From positions 1,559 to 6,901 of the forward strand of contig DNMS01000171.1 of NCBI GenBank assembly GCA_003488105.1: a stretch of DNA of 5,343 nucleotides. The letters are read 5' to 3'. Source of the stretch: Rhodospirillaceae bacterium. Lineage in GTDB: Bacteria > Pseudomonadota > Alphaproteobacteria > Rhodospirillales_A > Casp-alpha2. The notes below the pieces were generated by a model that had not been told where the DNA came from, searched no databases, and saw only the letters and a program-made list of their open reading frames with translations. The first letter of the stretch is position 1, and every line of letters begins with the position of its first letter. Position numbers and translations under genes: made by a program. Positions 1 to 4,930 of this stretch are shown one piece after another.

Positions 1-53
1 GCAACCCGACAATGGCGTAAAAATTACGGTATTCGCTGCGCCAAATCCGGCAG

Positions 54-1133
54 TCAGCCGAGAACGGCCTGGGCCAGCATCCCGGCCAACAGCGACCCGG
101 TCAGCCCAAGCGCAATGTACCACAGGAAGGTTCCCCGCTTGACCAGGGCCCAGACAGCCATGGCGGCCGGGATCGAGGTAACACCGCCGGCGATCATGAA
201 GGCCATGGCCGGGCCCGGCGCCATGCCCAAATCCATCAACCCGTCGATGGTGGGAATCGCCGCGAAGCCGTTGAGATAGGCCGGCACGCCGACCATCACG
301 GCGGCGGGAATGGTCCACCATTCACCACCGCCGAGCCAGCGCCCGACCTGATCGGCGGGGATATAGGTGACCATCAGGCTTTCGATCAGGAACGCCAAGG
401 TCAGCCATTTGAACAGGAACCAGCCGATCATCCGGCTTTCGTCGCGGAACAGGGTCATGCGGTCCCGGTCGCGCCAGAAACCCCATTCCACAGGAGCGCC
501 CTCAAGTGCCTTCTTGCGCGCCCCGCAGCACGACGTGACCGCTCCTTTCAAGGGATCGGCAAAGGCCCCCCGGGCGACTAGAACGTGCGTGCCATAGCCC
601 GCCCCCAGGCCCATGATCACCGCAGCGGCAGCCTTGAACACCGTGAACGGCAGACCGAACACGGCCGCCATCAGGATGAAGATTTGCGGATCCATGAGCG
701 GCGAGGCGATCCAGAACGCCATGACCGGTGCCAGCGGCACCCCGGCCGCCAAAAGTCCGGCGATGATCGGCACGACCCCGCAGGAACAGAAGGGTGAAAA
801 GGCGCCGAACAGCGCCGCCAGGAAGATCGCCGTCATGGGCCGGCTGGTGAAGGCGCGGGCGATCTGGCGATCCAGGCCCGTGGCCTTGGTCCAGGCGGCG
901 GCCAGCACCGACATCAGAAAGAACGGGGCGATGAAGCCGTAGGCATCCGCCACGAACAGGATGCTCGCGCCGGCCTGGTCCCGGTTGAGCACCGCCAAAA
1001 TGAAAATCACCGCCAAAATGACCGCAAGGACGCGGTCGATCCGCTTCACGCGGTCCAGCAATCCCGGTCGGGGGGGAGATGCGGGCGTATCGGCGGGCGT
1101 TTGCAGGGGCGGGGTGAAAATTGTTTCGCTCAT
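54..1133 (-). CDS. DUF318/ArsP-family permease (probable metalloid or organoarsenical efflux)
   Basis: This is a 359-residue integral membrane protein with about eight or nine hydrophobic segments, at roughly residues 34-50, 58-82, 100-112, 120-143, 150-185, 238-257, 275-294, 307-330 and 336-357. The PF03773-type signature is visible as SPFCSCGVVPI (residues 113-123; Cys116 and Cys118) and as GVPAYLNGFAAIPTIDGLM near 282-300. A central cytoplasmic-looking loop carries a second cysteine pair, SCCG (202-203). Members of this family include ArsP, which exports trivalent organoarsenicals, and SO_0444-type metal-tolerance permeases; the exact substrate here is inferred. The ATG at 1133 is preferred over an in-frame ATG at 1184, because the latter lies inside the upstream arsR gene and would add an Arg/Pro-rich leader. 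The gene follows arsR after a 16-bp gap, so it is probably co-transcribed and derepressed with it. No terminator is evident downstream before the window edge. Confidence 0.87.
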   Translation of the reverse strand: MSETIFTPPLQTPADTPASPPRPGLLDRVKRIDRVLAVILAVIFILAVLNRDQAGASILFVADAYGFIAPFFLMSVLAAAWTKATGLDRQIARAFTSRPMTAIFLAALFGAFSPFCSCGVVPIIAGLLAAGVPLAPVMAFWIASPLMDPQIFILMAAVFGLPFTVFKAAAAVIMGLGAGYGTHVLVARGAFADPLKGAVTSCCGARKKALEGAPVEWGFWRDRDRMTLFRDESRMIGWFLFKWLTLAFLIESLMVTYIPADQVGRWLGGGEWWTIPAAVMVGVPAYLNGFAAIPTIDGLMDLGMAPGPAMAFMIAGGVTSIPAAMAVWALVKRGTFLWYIALGLTGSLLAGMLAQAVLG

Positions 1134-1149
1134 CGCAGGTCTCTTGTCA

Positions 1150-1479
1150 TCAAGGGGTGGCGATCTTGGCCGCCGGCGCGACACAGGTCGCCGTGACGCC
1201 GGTGCAGCATTCGTCGGCCAGGAAGCCGATCAGGCCGTGCATGGCGGCGAAATTGGCGCGGCAGCGCAGGGTCCGGCCCTCCCGCGACTGATCGACCAAC
1301 CCCGCCCAGACCAGGCGGGACACGTGGTGTGACAGGGTCGAGCCGGGAATCTTCAGATGTTCCTGAATGTCACCGACCGACAGGCCGTCCGCCCCCGCCT
1401 TAACCAGAAGGCGGAAGGCAAGAAGCCGATGCGGGTTGCCCAGTTCGGCAAGCTGTCGGGCGGCAAGGTCTGTATCCAT
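1150..1479 (-). CDS. arsR: ArsR-family metalloid-responsive transcriptional repressor
   Basis: This is a 109-residue winged-helix repressor of ArsR/SmtB size. The N-terminal LAELGNPHRLLAFRLLVKAG (residues 11-30) matches the usual ArsR opening, and the helix-turn-helix lies at about 34-64 (DIQEHLKIPGSTLSHHVSRL within it), followed by a wing around GRTLRCRAN. The C-terminal helix holds Cys91, Cys92 and Cys99 (CC-N6-C), a cluster like the one that binds As(III)/Sb(III) in AfArsR-type sensors; the Cys-x-Cys-x2-Cys of the E. coli-type DNA-binding helix is absent. Binding of metalloid would release it from DNA and induce itself and the downstream permease. The ATG at 1479 is preferred: an upstream in-frame TTG at 1515 would add twelve residues that overlap promoter-like DNA. 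No good ribosome binding site precedes this ATG, so the transcript may be leaderless. Confidence 0.9.
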   Translation of the reverse strand: MDTDLAARQLAELGNPHRLLAFRLLVKAGADGLSVGDIQEHLKIPGSTLSHHVSRLVWAGLVDQSREGRTLRCRANFAAMHGLIGFLADECCTGVTATCVAPAAKIATP

Positions 1480-1481
1480 GG

Positions 1482-1496
1482 TGCCTAGATTAGGTA
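1482..1496. repeat. Short imperfect inverted repeat just before the arsR start
   Basis: On the minus strand TACCTA-ATC-TAGGCA has five of six arm pairs matching, with a 3-bp centre. It overlaps the putative -10 element and ends two bases before the arsR ATG. It could be a second, weaker repressor site, or chance symmetry. Confidence 0.3.
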
Positions 1497-1515
1497 TGAT
1501 GAGCGAAATTTTCAA
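1487..1515 (-). promoter_or_regulatory. Putative arsR promoter, possibly giving a leaderless mRNA
   Basis: Read on the minus strand, TTGAAA (1515-1510) is separated by 17 bp from TAATCT (1492-1487). The -35 is one base from consensus and the -10 is weak. The -10 ends seven bases before the arsR ATG, so transcription would start at or next to the A of the start codon, which fits the absence of a Shine-Dalgarno sequence. An alternative -10, GATAAT (1534-1529), lies inside the large palindrome and would give a leader of about 40 nt, but its -35 is poor. Either promoter would be blocked by a repressor on the palindrome. Confidence 0.4.
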
Positions 1516-1535
1516 CGATATTTCTAGAATTATCG
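1516..1535. promoter_or_regulatory. 20-bp palindrome, probable ArsR operator
   Basis: The sequence CGATATTTCTAGAATTATCG reads nearly the same on both strands: nine of ten symmetric base pairs match, the exception being positions 1521 and 1530. The outer hexamers GCGAAA (1503-1508) and TTTCGC (1543-1548) are exactly symmetric about the same centre, at 1525/1526. It lies 36 bp upstream of the arsR start, next to or overlapping both candidate promoter elements. ArsR-family repressors bind AT-rich dyads like this, so it is the best candidate operator; the assignment to this ArsR is inferred from position. Confidence 0.65.
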
Positions 1536-1608
1536 AATTATTTTTCGCACTTCTGCACCCAATATTCCATCATTCGTCCATGCCGAGTATTTCTGGTTCT
1601 ATATCTTA

Positions 1609-1627
1609 TGTCCGGTGTATCCGGACA
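1609..1627. promoter_or_regulatory. Perfect 7-5-7 inverted repeat upstream of the PAS-protein gene
   Basis: TGTCCGG (1609-1615) and CCGGACA (1621-1627) are exact reverse complements around a 5-bp centre, TGTAT. It ends eight bases before the -24 element of the sigma-54-like promoter. A dimeric transcription factor site is the simplest reading. There is no T-tract after it and no gene ends before it on the plus strand, so a terminator is unlikely. The binding protein cannot be named from the sequence. Confidence 0.5.
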
Positions 1628-1635
1628 GGCGGAAC

Positions 1636-1650
1636 TGGCACAATGATTGC
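1636..1650 (+). promoter_or_regulatory. Sigma-54 (RpoN) type -24/-12 promoter
   Basis: TGGCAC (1636-1641) is followed by 5 bp (AATGA) and TTGC (1647-1650). This matches the RpoN pattern TGGCAC-N5-TTGC in both blocks and in spacing, with the invariant GG at 1637-1638 and GC at 1649-1650. The base before it is C, as in the YTGGCAC consensus. The expected start of transcription, about 12 bp after the GC, is near 1661, leaving a leader of about 30 nt that contains the AAGG ribosome binding site of the gene at 1691. No acceptable sigma-70 alternative is present. It would require an enhancer-binding activator encoded elsewhere. Confidence 0.55.
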
Positions 1651-1679
1651 GTCTGAATTGACAGAAATTTCATTCTGAC

Positions 1680-1683
1680 AAGG
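1680..1683 (+). promoter_or_regulatory. Ribosome binding site choosing the GTG start at 1691
   Basis: AAGG lies seven bases before GTG at 1691 but only four before the adjacent in-frame TTG at 1688. The spacing favours the GTG codon. Confidence 0.55.
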
Positions 1684-1690
1684 CAACTTG

Positions 1691-2251
1691 GTGAACACAT
1701 CCGTGGGTAACTCCGTCCGCATCAAATCGACGTTTCTTGAGGCGGGAAATAATCTTCCGACCTTCCATCGTGAGGTTCTGGATTATTGGCGACGCCTGCG
1801 CGGCGACAGGGCGGCGCCGGCGCTGTCTGAGTTCGACCTGGACGCGCTGAACCCGGAAACCGTCCGCTTCATGAATATCACCGATATAACGCCGGAACCG
1901 CTTGCCTCGGTCTATCGCTTCTGGGGGGCCGGGCTGACCCAGGCGTTCGGCGCCGATTACACGGACCGCTCCCCCATCGAGGTGCCGCCCAAGGCCATCG
2001 GCCTGAGTGCGCGCGGCGGCTGCGGCCGGTTGACGCACGAGATGACCCCCCATTGCGAAGTCAAACAGTTCGAGACCCTTGCCGGATACCGGGGCCGCGC
2101 GGTGATCCTGCGCCTGCCCTGTTCCAACGACGGCGTTACGGTTGCCAACGGCATCGGCGTGTTCAAGTTCGAGCACGTCAACCCGGACGCCAGCCTGAGC
2201 GCCTTCTTCGACGAAGTCTTCGGCCCGCTCGACGCCGTCTCGACCGCCTAA
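1691..2251 (+). CDS. PAS_5-like domain protein (DUF1300 type)
   Basis: This is a soluble 186-residue protein without signal peptide or membrane segment. The opening HREVLDYWRRLRGDRAAPAL (residues 26-45), then SEFDLDALNPETVRFMNITD, then YRFWGAGLTQAFGADYTDRS (75-94), follow the usual order of alphaproteobacterial PAS_5 proteins: a YW-R helix, a 'D-P-x-L/V' strand, then a PAS beta-strand ending in 'G-x-D-x-T-G/D-R'. The C-terminal part (about 125-162) completes the PAS-like fold with AVILRLPCSNDGVTVANGIG. Such proteins are mostly single-domain and of unknown ligand; a sensory or ligand-binding role is inferred from the fold only. No output domain is fused. It is a single-gene unit, divergent from arsR, probably driven by the sigma-54-like promoter at 1636. 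Its stop codon lies 26 bp from that of the convergent dioxygenase gene. Confidence 0.72.
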   Translation: MNTSVGNSVRIKSTFLEAGNNLPTFHREVLDYWRRLRGDRAAPALSEFDLDALNPETVRFMNITDITPEPLASVYRFWGAGLTQAFGADYTDRSPIEVPPKAIGLSARGGCGRLTHEMTPHCEVKQFETLAGYRGRAVILRLPCSNDGVTVANGIGVFKFEHVNPDASLSAFFDEVFGPLDAVSTA

Positions 2252-2277
2252 CCGTCCCCGCACAATTCGATTTTGGA

Positions 2278-3150
2278 TCAGGCCGCCGTCGCCCGGCCCT
2301 TCAAGAACGGCCGATCGCCGCCCGCCGTCGTGCGGTGCATGCGCCGGGGCATGTTTTCGTCGTAATCGCGCACGGCGTAATGCATGGTCGCGCGGTTGTC
2401 CCACATCACCAGATCGCCTTCCTGCCAGCGGTGGCGGTAGACGTTTTCCGGCTGCGTCGCATGGGTCATCAGGTAATCCAGCAACGGCCGGCTTTCTTCC
2501 ATCGTCATGTCCACGAAGTTCGTGGTGAAGAAGGTGTTGACGTAAAGCGCGTCACGCCCGGTTCCCGGATGCGTGCGCACCACCGGATGGCGGAACGACG
2601 CGAGATTTGCCGGAATCTGCGGTGAATCCGTATCCGGTTCGGCCAAGTTGCGGCGCCGGATGGCGTCGGGTGAATGCATGGCGTCAAGCCCGCGCAGCAT
2701 GTCCTGCAAGGCCGGCGACAAGGTCTCCAAAGCCCGGTACATGTTGCAAAACAGGGTATCGCCCCGGCCTTCGGGCACGATCCGCGCATGCAGCAGCGAC
2801 AGGGCCGGCGGTTCTTCCGAGGCGGAGATGTCGGAATGCCAGAAATCGTTGCGGGCACCCCGGCGGCCCGGCTTGGTTTCCAGCACGATGACCTCGGGGT
2901 GTTCGTTATTCACACCGGCGCGGGAACCGTAGGGGTGCGGTTCCGCCGGCCCGAAACGTTGAGAAAACCGGCTTTGTTCCGCGGGCGTCAGGTCCTGGCC
3001 GGCAAACACCAGCACCAAATATTCATGCAGCGCGTCGGTCACGGCGGCAAAGGTTTCGGCGTCGAGGTCTTCGGACAGATTGACGCCGCTGATCCGGGCA
3101 CCCATGGCACCGGTCAAAGATTGAATTTGGAAAGGATAGTCGCGGCTCAT
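2278..3150 (-). CDS. TauD/TfdA-family Fe(II)/2-oxoglutarate-dependent dioxygenase
   Basis: This is a 290-residue cytoplasmic enzyme, close to the length of TauD. The family hydroxylates a substrate while converting 2-oxoglutarate and O2 to succinate and CO2. The iron ligands are visible: the HxD motif in FWHSDIS (His105, Asp107) and the distal His257 in WDNRATMHYAV. Arg269 and Arg273 in PRRMHRTT correspond to the 2-oxoglutarate and substrate-binding arginines of TauD. Other TauD-like stretches are GDTLFCNMYRALETLSP (130-146), FRHPVVRTHPGTG (186-198) and YVNTFFTTNFVD (203-214). His72 and Asn101 align by eye with TauD His70 and Asn95, so a sulfonate-like substrate is possible. No sulfonate transporter is in the window, so taurine cannot be claimed. 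A strong ribosome binding site precedes ATG 3150. The gene lies 35 bp after the ankyrin gene on the same strand and is probably co-transcribed with it. Confidence 0.9.
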   Translation of the reverse strand: MSRDYPFQIQSLTGAMGARISGVNLSEDLDAETFAAVTDALHEYLVLVFAGQDLTPAEQSRFSQRFGPAEPHPYGSRAGVNNEHPEVIVLETKPGRRGARNDFWHSDISASEEPPALSLLHARIVPEGRGDTLFCNMYRALETLSPALQDMLRGLDAMHSPDAIRRRNLAEPDTDSPQIPANLASFRHPVVRTHPGTGRDALYVNTFFTTNFVDMTMEESRPLLDYLMTHATQPENVYRHRWQEGDLVMWDNRATMHYAVRDYDENMPRRMHRTTAGGDRPFLKGRATAA

Positions 3151-3157
3151 TTAGAGG

Positions 3158-3163
3158 CCTCCC
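3158..3163 (-). promoter_or_regulatory. Strong Shine-Dalgarno for the dioxygenase gene
   Basis: GGGAGG on the minus strand lies seven bases before ATG 3150. It sits in the short gap after the ankyrin gene and fixes the start codon. Confidence 0.7.
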
Positions 3164-3185
3164 ATGCTTGAACCGATACGGCCCG

Positions 3186-3683
3186 TTATTTGTTTTTATG
3201 GGTGGGCCGGTTGATCTCCGCCCGGCGCAGCATCCGGGCGACGGCATCATTCTTACCCCTCATCAGCGCGTAGTCCAGCGCCCTGCGTCCCCAGCGGTCC
3301 GAAATCAGGGGGTCCGCCCCGGCCAGAATCAGGTGTTTGGCAATCTCGGGATAATTGCCGTGGGCGGCCAGAATCAGGGGCGTGACCTTGTCCGCGTCCT
3401 GCCAGTCGACCCGCGCCCCGGCACGAACCAGCACAGTCACCATGTCCAGCCGCCCCAACAGCACGGCATGGTGGAGAGGGCCCCGCCAATCCGTGCCGAC
3501 CACGTTGGGATCGGCCCCCGCCAGCAACAGTTGGGTCAGTAATGCCTGATCGCCCGCGGCGGCGGCCCGCAGCAAGTCGAGGGTCGTCGCCGTCGCCGGC
3601 AGGTCCGCCGCACGGGCCGGTCGCGGCACATCGGCCGTCGCCATGGCGGCAACAAGACATATGAGAAAGATCACTCGGCGCAT
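3186..3683 (-). CDS. Exported ankyrin-repeat protein
   Basis: This is a 165-residue protein with a signal peptide: basic MRR, a hydrophobic core at residues 4-16, and a likely signal peptidase I site after ARA at 23-25. The mature part is almost entirely ankyrin repeats: about 34-64 (LLRAAAAGDQALLTQLLLAG, then ADPN), 67-97 (PLHHAVLLGRLDMVTVLVRA), 99-129 (TPLILAAHGNYPEIAKHLIL, then AGADP) and a final degenerate repeat 131-156. A short basic tail (residues 157-165) ends in THKNK. The expected location is the periplasm, where such proteins act as binding scaffolds; the partner is unknown. No enzymatic domain is present. Start ATG 3683 has only a weak purine-rich GAAGAAG upstream. It is the first gene of a probable two-gene unit with the dioxygenase and is divergent from the GST gene across 48 bp. 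Confidence 0.85.
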   Translation of the reverse strand: MRRVIFLICLVAAMATADVPRPARAADLPATATTLDLLRAAAAGDQALLTQLLLAGADPNVVGTDWRGPLHHAVLLGRLDMVTVLVRAGARVDWQDADKVTPLILAAHGNYPEIAKHLILAGADPLISDRWGRRALDYALMRGKNDAVARMLRRAEINRPTHKNK

Positions 3684-3702
3684 GACGCTTCTTCAATTGC
3701 GC

Positions 3703-3725
3703 GGGTCGGATACCCCGGATAGGGT
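3703..3725. repeat. Interleaved repeats in the ankyrin/GST divergent spacer
   Basis: The order is GGGT (3703), CGGAT (3707), ACCC (3712), CGGAT (3716), A, GGGT (3722). GGGT-N5-ACCC and ACCC-N6-GGGT are two overlapping inverted repeats sharing the ACCC arm, and CGGATA occurs twice as a direct repeat with a 9-bp period (3707-3712 and 3716-3721). The block occupies nearly half of the 48-bp region between divergent start codons and overlaps the GST ribosome binding site (AGGG, 3721-3724). A shared operator is possible, but no protein can be assigned. Confidence 0.4.
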
Positions 3726-3731
3726 TTCATC

Positions 3732-4355
3732 ATGATCACGCTCCACGATTTTCTGCCTTCGGGCAATGGATACAAGTGCCGGCTGATGCTGCGCTTCCTC
3801 GCCCACCCCTTCACCCTGGTCGAATACGACGTCACCAAGGGGGAAACCCGCACACCTGATTTCCTGGCCAATCTCAATCCGAACGGCCGCATTCCGGTGC
3901 TTGAATTGGAAGACGGACGCTGTCTTTCTGAATCAGGGGCGATCCTGAATTTCCTGGCCCAAGGCACGCCGTTCCTGCCCGACGATCCCTGGGCCCGCGC
4001 CAAAGTCCTGCAATGGATGTTTTTCGAGCAATACACGCTGGAGCCCACCATCGCCGTGCGCCGGTTCTGGCTGACCGAACAGGACACGCCGCTGACCGAC
4101 ATTCAGCAGGCGCAACTGCCGGCCAAGCTCGACCAGGGCCATGCGGCGCTAGGGGTCCTGGAACAGGGCCTTGCAGCCGGACCGTGGCTGATCGGGGACG
4201 GGCCGACCATCGCCGACATCGCGCTCTACGGCTATACCCATGTGGCGCCCGAGGGGGGCTACGACCTGGACACCTATCCCAACGTCACGGCCTGGATCGG
4301 CCGGTTTCGCGAATTGCCCGGCTATGTCCCGATCACCCAGCGGGACTTCGCCTGA
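3732..4355 (+). CDS. Glutathione S-transferase family protein
   Basis: This is a 207-residue cytoplasmic protein of usual GST length. The N-terminal thioredoxin-like domain (about 1-78) begins MITLHDFLPSGNGYKCRLML, where Ser10 is in the position of a catalytic Ser and Cys16 is nearby. The cis-proline motif is GRIPVLEL (Pro55), and the glutathione gamma-glutamyl-binding pair is Glu67-Ser68 in LSESGAIL. The helical C-terminal domain (about 86-203) includes WLIGDGPTIADIALYGY, with the conserved N-capping box Thr159-x-x-Asp162. The family conjugates or reduces substrates using glutathione; the substrate here is not identifiable. ATG 3732 is preceded by AGGG at a 7-base gap. The gene is divergent from the ankyrin gene and followed by a 103-bp gap, so it is probably a single-gene unit. 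Composition matches its neighbours. Confidence 0.88.
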   Translation: MITLHDFLPSGNGYKCRLMLRFLAHPFTLVEYDVTKGETRTPDFLANLNPNGRIPVLELEDGRCLSESGAILNFLAQGTPFLPDDPWARAKVLQWMFFEQYTLEPTIAVRRFWLTEQDTPLTDIQQAQLPAKLDQGHAALGVLEQGLAAGPWLIGDGPTIADIALYGYTHVAPEGGYDLDTYPNVTAWIGRFRELPGYVPITQRDFA

Positions 4356-4399
4356 CGCCCTGCCCGACCGCATGCGTATCTGATCTCTCTAATTTACGG

Positions 4400-4405
4400 T
4401 ATACT
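4400..4405 (+). promoter_or_regulatory. Possible -10 element for the CBS-protein gene
   Basis: TATACT is five of six to the TATAAT consensus and lies in the only AT-rich patch of the 103-bp gap between the GST and CBS genes. No convincing -35 is present at 16-18 bp upstream. A start near 4412 would give a leader of about 47 nt containing a small CGGTC-GAA-GACCG stem-loop (4422-4434) and then the GGGAG ribosome binding site (4446-4450). Confidence 0.35.
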
Positions 4406-4458
4406 GGGCAAAACCCACCCACGGTCGAAGACCGGGCGAGCAGACGGGAGACGCATCC

Positions 4459-4896
4459 ATGAACGTGAAACACATCCTTGAACGCAAGGGCAGCGCCGTC
4501 ACCACCATCCCCACCAACGCCACCATCGGCGAGGCCGCGCGCACCCTGGCCGAAGCCCGGATCGGCGCCATCGTCGTGTCCGACGACGGCAGCACCATCA
4601 ACGGCATCCTGTCGGAACGCGACATCGTGCGCGTGATCGGCACGGACGGCCCCGGCGCCCTCACCCGCCCGGTGACCGAAGCCATGACGGCAAACGTCAT
4701 CACCTGCAAACCGGATGACCGCATCAACGTGCTGATGAGCATGATGACCCAGCGCCGCATCCGCCACCTGCCCGTGGCCGAGAATGGCAAGATGACGGGC
4801 CTGATTTCCATCGGCGACGTGGTTAAGGAACGCATGGACGAGATCGAATCCGACGCTGCCGCCATGCGCGACTACATCACCGGCATGACCGCCTGA
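4459..4896 (+). CDS. Stand-alone two-CBS-domain protein (Bateman module)
   Basis: This is a 145-residue soluble protein made only of a CBS-domain pair. CBS1 covers about 7-62 (TIGEAARTLAEARIGAIVVS, then INGILSERDIVRVI) and CBS2 about 72-127 (MTANVITCKPDDRINVLMSM, then RRIRHLPVAENGKMTGLISI and GDVVK). Both domains end with the typical 'G-I/L-I/L-S-x-x-D-I/V-V' strand-helix. Asp55 and Asp120 sit where ribose-contacting aspartates occur in adenine-nucleotide-binding CBS pairs, so AMP/ATP or a related ligand is plausible but unproven. A short helical tail (128-145) may mediate dimer contacts. There is no fused enzyme or channel, so its target is unknown. GGGAG precedes the ATG by eight bases. The downstream GST gene begins 34 bp after its stop codon, so the two are probably co-transcribed. 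Confidence 0.88.
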   Translation: MNVKHILERKGSAVTTIPTNATIGEAARTLAEARIGAIVVSDDGSTINGILSERDIVRVIGTDGPGALTRPVTEAMTANVITCKPDDRINVLMSMMTQRRIRHLPVAENGKMTGLISIGDVVKERMDEIESDAAAMRDYITGMTA

Positions 4897-4930
4897 CGAC
4901 CCTTCCAGCCATAAGGACCAGCAGAACACC

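Noticed and set aside
16..28. CGTAA-AAA-TTACG dyad downstream of the permease stop, as a terminator
   Set aside because: The stem is five weak pairs with no following T-tract on either strand, and the context is cut by the window edge.
1134..1184. N-terminal extension of the permease from an in-frame ATG at 1184
   Set aside because: It would overlap the 3' end of arsR by 35 bp and add an Arg/Pro-rich leader unlike the family; ATG 1133 gives a normal spacing after the arsR stop codon.
1658..1663. Perfect TTGACA hexamer as a sigma-70 -35 for the gene at 1691
   Set aside because: No -10-like sequence lies 16-18 bp downstream, and the implied start site would fall beyond the start codon.
1662..1677. 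CAGAA-N6-TTCTG small inverted repeat in the PAS-gene leader
   Set aside because: Five A/T-rich pairs with a 6-base loop form a weak stem; there is too little for a riboswitch or attenuator.
1670..2404. Long minus-strand open frame opposite the PAS gene and the dioxygenase 3' end
   Set aside because: It is an Arg/Gly/Ala-rich antisense shadow with no recognisable domain, overlapping two genes that have clear family signatures; similar shadow frames at 2053-2625, 2674-3171, 3168-3542 and 4333-4947 were dismissed for the same reason.
4394..4402. TTACGGTAT shared with positions 24-32
   Set aside because: Nine bases found twice in different contexts (one downstream of a gene, one in a promoter-like region); consistent with chance and no third copy noticed.
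4422..4434. CGGTC-GAA-GACCG stem-loop before the CBS gene as a regulatory RNA element
   Set aside because: A single 5-bp stem with no conserved surrounding structure and no T-tract; recorded only as part of the leader.
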